In this document: positions 16,640-24,978 of the stretch, one piece after another
How positions within the stretch are numbered: position 1 is the stretch's first letter
Layout: each line of letters opens with the position of its first letter
DNA from: Bacteroidota bacterium
GTDB taxonomy: Bacteria > Bacteroidota > Bacteroidia > Bacteroidales > Dysgonomonadaceae
Assembly: GCA_023622765.1 (NCBI GenBank)
Contig: JAMNYO010000095.1
Coordinates: forward strand, 1 to 52,011
DNA length: 52,011 nucleotides
Reading direction: 5' to 3'
The notes under the pieces: generated by a model
Told to the model about the DNA's origin: nothing
What the model saw: the letters and a program-made list of their open reading frames with translations, nothing else
Databases searched by the model: none
Translations under genes and position numbers: made by a program

Positions 16640-18325
16640 TTAAGTTTTTTCTACCCAGATAGGCGAGCTCCATGCCCACTGCTGGTTTCTCTGCCTTACC
16701 CGAACGTAGTAATAATCCACTTCCCGTTCGGCTGCCATATCTTCCATGTAATGCATTACCTGGAAGGCGCTCTCCGGTATAGCCCGGTTGAACGAGATCG
16801 CTTCGCTTAACCACCCTATCATGAAGTGAGACTTAGATCCCTGCAACAACTCCCCGATCGTGTGCGAGAAGCTTTTCCCGTTGAAGTCGGCCGTCAGTAT
16901 CCCATCTTTCGGGATCGTTAGGTCGAGGATCACGCCTTGCATTGCCGGTGTGGTGGTGTTAGGGTTTTTGCTGCTATACATGTCCAGTACAACCTCTTGA
17001 CTCGAGGCCGACACCACACGGTTCACCCGGGTTTCGAACTTGCTTTTGCCCGGTTGAGGCGAGGTGAAAGCGGCACCCCTGAAGCAAGGGGTCACTTGGT
17101 TGATCGTTCCCTTATCAATCGACAATTTCCCGTCCCAATGGACGTATTCCTCCTCTCGGTTCCATCCAAACTCCACTTTTATCTTACACCGGATCGTCTC
17201 CTCCTCGGGTATCACCGGGATAAGGGGCCCGTTCATCCGCGCGATGCATTTCCCGTTTTTAATGATATCCACGTAATCGATCAGGTTTTCGCCCTCTACA
17301 TACAAGTAGATTCGTCGGTTATTCCTCCGGGTAGTTTCACCCATGATGGCGTCGTTGATCCTGAAGTCGATCTTGATGTTATCACCCGTGGCGCATGCTA
17401 CGTTTCGGTTCTTGAGCGCGTTCCATACGTGCTCGCGCGTAAGGGAGGGTGCTAGCACCATCACGCGTCCGTCACCATAGCTTCCCGGGTACCCGGCATG
17501 TTGGTCGGAGGAGCCGATGATGCCGAACTTATGCCCCTGTTCCAGACCGTACAGTACCGTTCCTTCCCATTGCCTGGGTCCCATGTCGTGGAGGTAGTTG
17601 TAGTCCCCGTCGTCGCTCTCTGCCAACCCGTGGCGGGAGTACATCTCGACGAAGGGGGTCTGCTCGCCCTCTTCAAACGACTCCCAGTTGTAGCCGCGGT
17701 AGCCCGTTTGGTACCCCATGTGATGGGGGGTTACAAACGCTTTCTCCCCCTTCAGCGCGGCCTTCAGGCCCATGGCGTTGGTCGGTTCCACCATCTTGGC
17801 CTCCAGATCGTACAGTAGTGCCACGTGGTCGCCGTGCGCCATATCGTGGCACTCGTAACTCAAGAAGGCGAGGAACTCGTTCTCCCGGTTGTACTCGTTC
17901 GTCATCTTCACGTATTCATCCCATTTGCCCGCCCTCAGCTTTTTGAACGCCTTGGTATGGTAATCGATGACCCTTCGCAGACGGGGGTCATCCCTGCCGG
18001 GAATATCTTCCCACATGGCATGAGGGGTGATGGAAACGAAGTCGAGCTGCTCCTTCGCCGCCTCGAAAGCACTTCTCATGTCACCGTGACCGTACGTGAG
18101 GTTGCAGTGGCTGTGTATATCCCCCCAGAACACCTTTAGGTCACGTGGGGGAGGCAGTATCTCTAACCCTTTTCTCGTCTCCAGCGCTTTTCTCGTCCCC
18201 TCCGGCGCTTTTTCCGATTCCGGCGTTTTTTTCGAGTTCTTGTTGCAACCTGGTAGCAGGCTACCTGTTGCGGCCAAACCCACGAATGTCCATCCACTAC
18301 GCTTTATAAACTTTCTTCTGTTCAT
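16640..18325 (-). CDS. Tat-exported DUF3604 protein (PHP-like metal-dependent hydrolase)
   Basis: A 561-residue protein beginning MNRRKFIKRS with a twin-arginine motif, a hydrophobic stretch and LLPGC (C27), so it is folded with cofactor before export and may be lipid-anchored. After a charged linker, FWGDIHSHCN (H71, H73) starts a PHP-like metal site. ITPHAMW, CHDMAHGDHVALL, FVTPHHMGY and GSSDQHAGYPG supply further His/Asp ligands in the order expected of a PHP barrel. The C-terminal ~250 residues are beta-rich and match nothing I recognise. DUF3604 has no established reaction known to me. Its position between a sulfatase and a sugar kinase suggests a phosphoester, sulfate-ester or amide hydrolase in GAG breakdown; this is inference. 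Confidence 0.8.
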   Translation of the reverse strand: MNRRKFIKRSGWTFVGLAATGSLLPGCNKNSKKTPESEKAPEGTRKALETRKGLEILPPPRDLKVFWGDIHSHCNLTYGHGDMRSAFEAAKEQLDFVSITPHAMWEDIPGRDDPRLRRVIDYHTKAFKKLRAGKWDEYVKMTNEYNRENEFLAFLSYECHDMAHGDHVALLYDLEAKMVEPTNAMGLKAALKGEKAFVTPHHMGYQTGYRGYNWESFEEGEQTPFVEMYSRHGLAESDDGDYNYLHDMGPRQWEGTVLYGLEQGHKFGIIGSSDQHAGYPGSYGDGRVMVLAPSLTREHVWNALKNRNVACATGDNIKIDFRINDAIMGETTRRNNRRIYLYVEGENLIDYVDIIKNGKCIARMNGPLIPVIPEEETIRCKIKVEFGWNREEEYVHWDGKLSIDKGTINQVTPCFRGAAFTSPQPGKSKFETRVNRVVSASSQEVVLDMYSSKNPNTTTPAMQGVILDLTIPKDGILTADFNGKSFSHTIGELLQGSKSHFMIGWLSEAISFNRAIPESAFQVMHYMEDMAAEREVDYYYVRVRQRNQQWAWSSPIWVEKT

Positions 18326-18400
18326 GTATGATCTGTTTTTTCGGTTGATACTATGTTGATCAGGGGGTGGCTCAATTAATACCGAATAGTTGGTTGGGTT

Positions 18401-19789
18401 TTACTTCAACTCCTTGATAAGCATGTTGTCATCTGTTCTCTTGGCATGTTGCTTCATCTCCTCCTTCATCTCTTGGTAGTTGAGCTCATGTTTTGGGTTA
18501 TGCACCAAGTTGGTCGTTTCCCCCTTATCTTTCGACAGGTCGAACAACTGCTCCCTGTTTTTGAAGAACCGGTAAAAGGTGTACTTGTAATTCCCTTTGA
18601 TCACGCACCATGCCCGTCCATTTATCGCATCGAGGTGCGTTTCGATGAAGATACTCTGGTGCGGTTTAGCCGTTCCGTTGATGATCCCTTTCAGGCTTAT
18701 CCCGTGTAGTCCTGCCGGTATGGTCGCATTGCCGTAATCACAGAGAGTGGGGTAGAGGTCAATCCCGGTATTCACCAAGGCGTCTACCTCCTTCTGTTCA
18801 GTAGGTAATTCTCCCTTTGGCGGTTTTACGATCAACGGCACCCGGGTCGTTTCTTCAAACAGGGCTCGCTTCTGATTCCACCGGTGGGCAGCGACCCCCT
18901 CGCCATGGTCACTGGTGAAGATGATCAAGGAGTTATCGTACAGCCCTTTTTCTTCTAACAGCTGGATCAACTCGGCGATATGGGCGTCTACCCGTTCCAC
19001 AAGCCTGTGATAGGCATACAGGTAGTTTCGCCAGTCCCGCTCCGAATAGTTCTCCGTGGGGTATAGCCTTGGCGACATTCTTTTATGGTGCATGAGCAAC
19101 TCAGGTAGGCCATCGGTCGCGTTAAAGTTCGCGGGTAGCTCAGGGAGCACCGCATCGTCGGATATGGTTACTTCACCGTAAGGTAAGGTTTGGGAGCGAG
19201 CGTACTCGCAAATCTCGTGCGGGTTCAAGTAGGAGGCAACAAGGAAAAAGGGCTTCTCCCTCTCCTCAGACAGCACCCTTTCGATATGGAGCGCCATATC
19301 GGGGTCGTACATCCCGCATACCTTTCTGAACCCGAACTCGCCGTCGGGCAACTCCACCGTGGGTATATGCCATTTACCGGCATACAGGCAGTCGTAGCCG
19401 GCCTCTTGCATCGTGAAGCCGATGGTTTTCACTTTCTCTTCGTCAGGAAGCGGGTCGTTGTTTTCAAGTACCGACACTTCGTTGGGCATCTTCCCGGTCA
19501 TGATGCTTGCCCGCGATGGGCCGCTGAGGGGGTAAGCACAGTACGCCCTCGTGAACACGATGCCATCTGCCGCCAACTGATCCATGGCTGGCGTGTGCAG
19601 ATGTTGGTTTCCCCGGTTGCTCATCGCGTTAGCGGTCTGTTGGTCGGTCATGATGAGGATGATATTCGGCCGTTCACGATTGGATTGGGTCGACACCGTA
19701 GTTTGGCTCGCTCCCGCGCCATGTATCGGCAGGGCGGTTATCGTGGAGCAAGCGATCACTTTTCCTATACGTATGATTTCGTTTTGCAT
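18401..19789 (-). CDS. Type I sulfatase, serine-type (first copy)
   Basis: A 462-residue exported alkaline-phosphatase-fold sulfatase. ILIMTDQQ near residue 44 supplies metal ligands. The modification motif is S89-G-P-S-R93 in YPLSGPSRASIMTG, so the formylglycine would come from serine and need an anaerobic radical-SAM maturase (anSME), not encoded here. AGKWHI and FTSDHGEG are the other conserved metal and sulfate-binding segments. The N-terminus (LPIHGAGASQ) looks like a Sec signal. It is the first gene of the long minus-strand run and divergent from the aldo/keto reductase. Which sulfate position it removes cannot be read; the context implies N-, 2-O- or 6-O-sulfate on heparan or chondroitin. 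Confidence 0.9.
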   Translation of the reverse strand: MQNEIIRIGKVIACSTITALPIHGAGASQTTVSTQSNRERPNIILIMTDQQTANAMSNRGNQHLHTPAMDQLAADGIVFTRAYCAYPLSGPSRASIMTGKMPNEVSVLENNDPLPDEEKVKTIGFTMQEAGYDCLYAGKWHIPTVELPDGEFGFRKVCGMYDPDMALHIERVLSEEREKPFFLVASYLNPHEICEYARSQTLPYGEVTISDDAVLPELPANFNATDGLPELLMHHKRMSPRLYPTENYSERDWRNYLYAYHRLVERVDAHIAELIQLLEEKGLYDNSLIIFTSDHGEGVAAHRWNQKRALFEETTRVPLIVKPPKGELPTEQKEVDALVNTGIDLYPTLCDYGNATIPAGLHGISLKGIINGTAKPHQSIFIETHLDAINGRAWCVIKGNYKYTFYRFFKNREQLFDLSKDKGETTNLVHNPKHELNYQEMKEEMKQHAKRTDDNMLIKELK

Positions 19790-19945
19790 CGAGGTGGTAT
19801 GTTTTTGGCACAGTTAGTGCGCTGATAAGCATCGATAAAAATAGCACTTTAATTCTTGGGTACCCTCCTAACCTTGGATTTAAATCATAAAATATGCTTT
19901 TCCCTTCAATTTTTGCTTAGGTTAATCGACGGGTGGACTACAAAA

Positions 19946-19953
19946 CAAAAGTA
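19946..19953 (-). promoter_or_regulatory. Candidate -7 element for the sulfatase operon
   Basis: On the minus strand this reads TACTTTTG, a match to TAnnTTTG. No clear TTG is found 19-20 nt upstream, so it is only a candidate. It lies 157 nt before the sulfatase start codon in the divergent region. Confidence 0.4.
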
Positions 19954-19967
19954 GATAAATAGTTTCA

Positions 19968-20002
19968 GAAATAAAACAGTTTTTTAGTCGTTGTTTTATT
20001 TC
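19968..20002. promoter_or_regulatory. Perfect 11-bp inverted repeat between divergent operons (candidate operator)
   Basis: GAAATAAAACA (19968-19978) and TGTTTTATTTC (19992-20002) are perfect reverse complements separated by 13 nt. The right half covers the -33 TTG of the rightward promoter and the left half abuts the leftward -7 element. A protein bound here could repress both transcripts. The rest of 19790-20208 shows no gene. Confidence 0.45.
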
Positions 20003-20020
20003 CTTAAATCACTATATTTG
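19991..20020 (+). promoter_or_regulatory. Promoter of the aldo/keto reductase operon
   Basis: TTG (19991-19993), a 19-nt spacer and TATATTTG (20013-20020) match the Bacteroidetes consensus exactly. Transcription would begin near 20027, giving a leader of about 180 nt before the ATG. Confidence 0.75.
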
Positions 20021-20208
20021 TGAAAGATTAGCTCTTCAACGAAACCGAATTGAGTGTACATGGGTAACGATCTGATGCGGTATATCTGAAATTGGTTGGA
20101 ACAAAAATGATCCTTATAAAAATATTTTAATCACAATAGCCTGAATAGTAGTGCTTTGAATAACAATACTTGAAGAGCTTTTGCATTAGCAATAGAAATT
20201 TGAACAAA

Positions 20209-21609
20209 ATGTTGAAGAATATGGAAACGAACAACCCGTTTGGCCAGCGCAAAATTACCCGACGAACAGCGTTAAAGTACATGGGCTTGGGTGCCGCATT
20301 AATCCCGGCGAGCTGGTACCTGACGGGGTGCTCCGGTCGATCGAAAATGGATTGGGCGGATATTAAGCCGGACATAGAAAATGTGCCGATTGACAAGATG
20401 ACCTACACCACCATCTCTAAAACGGGGGATAGAATCTCCCTGCTTGGTTTTGGTACGATGCGTTACCCCACCGTGGAACGCGAAACGCCGGAAGGGGTGC
20501 GGCGGTTTATCGATGAGGCGAAGGCGGAGGAGTTAATCGATTTCGCCATGACCCATGGGGTCAACTACTTCGATACAGCCTGGGGGTATCACCAAGGCGA
20601 GTCGGAAATCGTTACCGGTAAGCTATTGAAAAAATACCCGAGAGAGAGTTTTTTCGTGGCGACGAAAATGCCGGGGAGCGCGAAATCAAGGGAAGATGCC
20701 ATCGCGATTTACCACAAGCAGTTAGAGAAGATGCAGCTCGATTATTTCGACTACTACCATTTGCACAGCTTGTCGAACGACCGGGCGTATGAACGCCTCT
20801 ATAAGGAGTGGGGCATACTCGATTTTCTTTTGAACGAGAAAAAGGAGGGACGCATCCGCAACCTGGGGTTTTCGTTTCACGGGAATCAAGCGTTTTTCGA
20901 TAAGCTGCTCGCAGAACCGATCGAGTGGGATTTCGTGATGATCCAGATGAATTACCTTGATTGGAAATACGGGCGTGTACCTGCCAGTTACATGTACAGC
21001 GAGTTGGAAAAGAGGAATATCCCCGTTATGATCATGGAACCGCTCTTAGGGGGCCGGTTGACGAAAGTGAGCCGCAACGTGATAGAGATGATGACGGAGG
21101 AGCGCCCGAACGATACGCCTGCACGTTGGGCGTTTCGCTTCGTGGGTTCTCACCCGCGGGTGATGGTCGTGTTGAGTGGGATGACATTGCTGGACCACTT
21201 GAAAGAAAACATTAAAACCTATTCGCCCCTTGAGCCGATGACGGACAAGGAGAAGGAGATCCTTCAAAAAGCTGCCGATATTATCACGACGTATAAAATC
21301 ATTCCTTGCACCGATTGTAAGTATTGCGTGCCTTGCCCGTACGGGGTAGATATTCCGGGAATCCTTTTGTATTTCAATAAAGCCACGTACGACAGTAATG
21401 TCCCGAACCTCGACGGGCCACGCGACGCGGAATTCAAGAGGGCATCCCGTGCCTTTTTGGTCGATTACGATCGTACCATTCCCGAGTTGGAACAGGCCAA
21501 TCACTGTATCAATTGTGGCGAGTGCATACCAACGTGTCCTCAACGGATAAAGATTCCCTCGGAGTTACTCAGAATAGATCATCTTGTTCAACAATTAAAA
21601 GCGCGGTAA
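20209..21609 (+). CDS. Tat-exported aldo/keto reductase with C-terminal Fe-S ferredoxin domain
   Basis: A protein of about 466 residues. Near the N-terminus ITRRTALKYMG plus a hydrophobic run ending WYLTGC is a twin-arginine signal with a possible lipobox. The aldo/keto reductase barrel follows: FDTAWGY (Asp and Tyr of the catalytic tetrad), VATKMPG (Lys) and YYHLHSLS (His). The C-terminal ~120 residues hold CTDCKYCVPCPYGVDIP and CINCGECIPTCPQRI, cysteine sets for [4Fe-4S] clusters. I choose the ATG at 20209. The ATG at 20221 is equally possible, and an upstream in-frame TTG is rejected. It is 4 nt from the membrane ferredoxin gene, which is its likely redox partner. Substrate unknown. Confidence 0.85.
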   Translation: MLKNMETNNPFGQRKITRRTALKYMGLGAALIPASWYLTGCSGRSKMDWADIKPDIENVPIDKMTYTTISKTGDRISLLGFGTMRYPTVERETPEGVRRFIDEAKAEELIDFAMTHGVNYFDTAWGYHQGESEIVTGKLLKKYPRESFFVATKMPGSAKSREDAIAIYHKQLEKMQLDYFDYYHLHSLSNDRAYERLYKEWGILDFLLNEKKEGRIRNLGFSFHGNQAFFDKLLAEPIEWDFVMIQMNYLDWKYGRVPASYMYSELEKRNIPVMIMEPLLGGRLTKVSRNVIEMMTEERPNDTPARWAFRFVGSHPRVMVVLSGMTLLDHLKENIKTYSPLEPMTDKEKEILQKAADIITTYKIIPCTDCKYCVPCPYGVDIPGILLYFNKATYDSNVPNLDGPRDAEFKRASRAFLVDYDRTIPELEQANHCINCGECIPTCPQRIKIPSELLRIDHLVQQLKAR

Positions 21610-21613
21610 TATC

Positions 21614-23266
21614 ATGTTAAAAAAAATAAGGGTTGCCCTTACCGTTATCTTCGGGTTGCTAATCACGTTGCTCTTCCTAGATATTTCTGGGGTCTTGCAC
21701 CGCTACTTCGCCTTCGCGGCCAAACTGCAATTCGTTCCCGCCCTGCTCGCGCTGAACGTGGTAGTACTTGTCGTGCTGGTGCTTCTGACGCTTATTTTCG
21801 GGAGGGTTTATTGTTCCGTTATCTGTCCTACCGGTATTTACCAGGACGTGGTGGCCTTTTTCGCACGGCGGGTAAAGCCCAAAAAGAGACGCCGCTACGC
21901 TTACTCGAAGGCTAAAACCGTGTTGCGGTGGGTTGTGCTGGTCATCTTTGTCATAGGGGTGATCGCCGGGATTGGCGTTATCCCCGCGCTGCTGGATCCC
22001 TACTCCCTGTACGGTCGTATGGTTACCGAGTTGTTAAGTCCCCTTTATAGCGGTGTGAATAACCTGTTTGTGAAAGCGTTGGGGGATGGGAGCTATACGT
22101 TCGTTGAAGCCGATATATGGATGAAGAGCGGGGTCAGTTTCGCGTTAGCCCTATTGACATTGCTCGTTATCGGCTATTTGGCCTGGCGAAGCGGACGTAC
22201 CTATTGCAACACCATCTGTCCCGTGGGGACCCTATTGGGCTACTTGAGCAAGCTCTCTTTCCTGAAAATTCAGATCAACCCTTCCAACTGTATCCAATGT
22301 GGACGATGTGTACGCGATTGCAAGGCATCGTGCATTGATATGAAACATCATGCCGTTGACTATTCCCGTTGCGTCTCTTGTTTCAACTGCATTGATGCAT
22401 GCAAGGAAAACGGCATTTCCTACACCTGGAGATGGACTAAGAAGCGAGGAACTGGAAATGGAGAGGGGCAAGATGTGGAAAAAATAGTGGCTAAAAGAAT
22501 GGCTAATGTAGCAGGTCAAGAAGTGAACATAGAGGCGGGCAAAGCTGAGGGAAAAGCAGTGCAACAAGTCACTGGTAAAGCCCCGAACTCCCGGAGGGAG
22601 TTTATTACCACATCGTTGCTTATCGCGGGTGCCGCCGCGGAGTTGAGGGCCCAGGAGAAAAAGCGAAGCATGATCAAGTACCCGGCGGTCAGGAAAGAGC
22701 GATTTAACCGGGTGAAACCGGTAACGCCCCCCGGGTCGGTCAGCCGCGAGCACCTGAACGATACCTGTACCGCTTGCTTGCTTTGCGTGGCGAAATGTCC
22801 CGAGAAGATCATTCGCCCTTCGGTAAACGAGTACGGCTGGGAGTTTGTCATGCAGCCCACCCTCTCTTTCGAGAAGGGGTATTGCCGGACCGATTGTACC
22901 ATCTGCTCCGACGTGTGCCCTACCGATGCGATCAAAAGGCTCACGGCAGAGAACAAAACCCAAACGGCGATTGGTCATGCGGTCTACGTTCGCGAGAACT
23001 GCGTGGTGGTAAGGGATGATGTGAACTGCGACGCCTGTTGGCGCATATGCCCCACCGACGCCATCACCCGCGAGTACCGGGATGATGGCAAACCTTATGT
23101 TCCGCCGGCTGATAACCCGAACGCGAGCACAATTAATCTACGCCTCGTTCCCGTGATCGACAAGGACAAGTGCATCGGCTGTGGGGCATGCGAGTATATT
23201 TGCGCGGCCCGCCCGTTGGCCGCGATACACGTGGAGGGCTACGCTACCCACCGGCTTCTTACCTGA
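21614..23266 (+). CDS. NapH/NapG-like fusion: membrane and periplasmic polyferredoxin
   Basis: A 550-residue protein that joins two modules. Residues 1-~230 hold about five membrane segments with CSVICPTG and CNTICPVG, the CxxxCP motifs of NapH/MauN-type quinol-side proteins. Two ferredoxin motifs follow (CIQCGRCVRDCKASC and CVSCFNCIDACKENG). A linker of ~60 residues then carries a second export-like signal, NSRREFITTSLLIAG, with a twin arginine. The rest resembles NapG/MauM with four more cysteine motifs (CTACLLCVAKC, CTICSDVC, CDACWRIC, CIGCGACEYIC). It would move electrons between the quinone pool and the periplasm, probably for the aldo/keto reductase encoded 4 nt upstream. The gene ends inside a hairpin shared with the convergent sulfatase gene. 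Confidence 0.85.
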   Translation: MLKKIRVALTVIFGLLITLLFLDISGVLHRYFAFAAKLQFVPALLALNVVVLVVLVLLTLIFGRVYCSVICPTGIYQDVVAFFARRVKPKKRRRYAYSKAKTVLRWVVLVIFVIGVIAGIGVIPALLDPYSLYGRMVTELLSPLYSGVNNLFVKALGDGSYTFVEADIWMKSGVSFALALLTLLVIGYLAWRSGRTYCNTICPVGTLLGYLSKLSFLKIQINPSNCIQCGRCVRDCKASCIDMKHHAVDYSRCVSCFNCIDACKENGISYTWRWTKKRGTGNGEGQDVEKIVAKRMANVAGQEVNIEAGKAEGKAVQQVTGKAPNSRREFITTSLLIAGAAAELRAQEKKRSMIKYPAVRKERFNRVKPVTPPGSVSREHLNDTCTACLLCVAKCPEKIIRPSVNEYGWEFVMQPTLSFEKGYCRTDCTICSDVCPTDAIKRLTAENKTQTAIGHAVYVRENCVVVRDDVNCDACWRICPTDAITREYRDDGKPYVPPADNPNASTINLRLVPVIDKDKCIGCGACEYICAARPLAAIHVEGYATHRLLT

Positions 23267-23277
23267 AAGCCGGTGGG
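23247..23277. terminator. Hairpin between convergent genes
   Basis: CCCACCGGCTT (23247-23257) pairs perfectly with AAGCCGGTGGG (23267-23277) over a 9-nt loop that contains part of the ferredoxin gene's stop codon. No U-tract follows on either strand, so it may act as a 3'-end stabiliser or weak bidirectional terminator. Confidence 0.55.
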
Positions 23278-23290
23278 CAGTGTCATCCGC

Positions 23291-24853
23291 CTAATTATAA
23301 GGCACTATCTCCTGCAATATTTTTTCTTCGTACCAGGGGTCTTCTACTTTCTCAAGGAGCTGGGCAAGTTGTTCCAAAAGGAATGCGGCCTCCTCGGGGT
23401 AATCAGTTAAGGACAAGTTGTTCAACTGGTAGGGATCCTTGGCGTCGTGATAGAAGTAGGTCTGCTTCAAGCTTTTCGACTTCCTGTCGATGCTGAGTGC
23501 CAACGTGTAATCGGCCGTCTTCACACCCCTTATCTCGGGGAAGTAGTTGGTTACTTTTCCGTTTTCATCCTTGTCACCGTCCAGGTTCCGGATATATAGT
23601 GCGCTCTGTGGCAGGGGTGAAGATGGATTCCCAGTTAAGAGGTAGTCGGCGTAGTTCTCCCCCTGTACGCTACTTGGTATCTTGTCGCCCAACCCGCTCA
23701 GCCCGATTAACGTGGGCATAATATCGGGGCTGGAGAGGAGCAGGTCGGTCACCCGTGGTTCCAGCTTACCCGGATACCTTACCATGAAGGGGATAGCGGT
23801 GGCCTCGGTGTAGGGCGAATTTTTCGCGTCGCTTACCCCTTGGCTGGTCATTGTATCGCCATGATCCGAGGCGAATACCACGATGGTGTTATCGGCCAAG
23901 CCAAGGCTGTCGAGCACCGAAAGTAGCCGTCCGAACTCCCTGTCTACGCCCGTTACCTGTGCGAAATAGTAGGGAGCCGAAGTGGCTTTCTGTATGGTGG
24001 TATCGGCATTATCCCGGATAAGTAGCTCTCCCAACGTTTTGTCTTTGTATAGGTTGTAATCCTCTTCCATGCAGTCATTGAGCGACCGGTATGGATGGTG
24101 GGGTGGGTTCATGCTCATCATCATGAAGAAGGGTTTGCTACTGTCTCGCTGACCATTCCGGTTAATCAGGTACTCGACCGCGATATCCACCTCGTGCTTG
24201 GGTGACCATTCCCGGATCTCGTGACGTTTCCCTTTGGTATCCCAGTAGTGAGGCTTTTTATGCACATCGAAGGTGCCGTATGAATACCAGAAATCAAAAC
24301 CATGTCGCTTTTCGGGCGGCGTGTACGCGTCCCAAACCGGGTTGCGGCCCTCCACGTATTGACCCGGGTTATCGGGGTCGTTGGGGGTGGGGCAGTCCAG
24401 GTGATACTTTCCTATATAGGCGCAGTTGTACCCGTTTTGGCTGAACACGTCGCTGATGGTTACAGCATCGATCGGGAGGGTGTTAAACGGGCGGCTCGAG
24501 TTCACGTTTAATGGCACTCCACTCTTGTTGGGGTACATACCCGTGAACAAAGAGCCACGATGAGGGCTGCTGATGGGGGTGTTACTGTACGCCGATGAAA
24601 AGACCACCGCCTCACCGGCAAACTTGTCCAGGTTAGGGGTGATGACCGGGTCGCCCTTGTAGTGAATGTGAGAGGCGTACGGTTCGTTGCTCCAGAACCC
24701 CATGGCGCTGTTGCGCATCTGGTCGGGGAACACGTAGATGACGTTGGGGGAGTCAGCATCCTGACCCGTTGCTTTTTCTCCCGGCACACAGGCGGGAAGC
24801 GGGAGCAACCCGACGATTCCCAAGTATGGGAGGGTTTTATGCATTCGTTTCAT
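23291..24853 (-). CDS. Type I sulfatase, serine-type with SSPHR motif (second copy)
   Basis: A 520-residue lipoprotein sulfatase (lipobox LPLPAC, C22). VIYVFPDQMR gives the first metal ligands. The modification site is S95-S-P-H-R99 in NTPISSPHRGSLFTG: serine-type, with His in place of the common Ser before Arg. IGKYHLDC and FASDHGDTM are the other conserved segments. It is the last gene of the PL8/SusCD locus and should act on sulfated disaccharides from chondroitin, dermatan or a related GAG. Its sequence is clearly a different subfamily from the sulfatase at 18401, so the two probably remove different sulfates. A maturase must be supplied from elsewhere. Confidence 0.9.
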   Translation of the reverse strand: MKRMHKTLPYLGIVGLLPLPACVPGEKATGQDADSPNVIYVFPDQMRNSAMGFWSNEPYASHIHYKGDPVITPNLDKFAGEAVVFSSAYSNTPISSPHRGSLFTGMYPNKSGVPLNVNSSRPFNTLPIDAVTISDVFSQNGYNCAYIGKYHLDCPTPNDPDNPGQYVEGRNPVWDAYTPPEKRHGFDFWYSYGTFDVHKKPHYWDTKGKRHEIREWSPKHEVDIAVEYLINRNGQRDSSKPFFMMMSMNPPHHPYRSLNDCMEEDYNLYKDKTLGELLIRDNADTTIQKATSAPYYFAQVTGVDREFGRLLSVLDSLGLADNTIVVFASDHGDTMTSQGVSDAKNSPYTEATAIPFMVRYPGKLEPRVTDLLLSSPDIMPTLIGLSGLGDKIPSSVQGENYADYLLTGNPSSPLPQSALYIRNLDGDKDENGKVTNYFPEIRGVKTADYTLALSIDRKSKSLKQTYFYHDAKDPYQLNNLSLTDYPEEAAFLLEQLAQLLEKVEDPWYEEKILQEIVPYN

Positions 24854-24978
24854 ATGATATTTTATTTTGATTTTTATGTTTCGTGTTCATTGATTCAGTG
24901 TGATAATTCAACGTGCTTGGCTCTACGGTTGATCATCTCCACGCGGGAGCAGCACCTCGCGCGGCAAGGAGGAGCTGG

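Noticed and set aside
22232-22978. 248-codon minus-strand reading opposite the ferredoxin gene
   Set aside because: The plus strand encodes clear Fe-S motifs over the same span; the antisense product has no recognisable feature.
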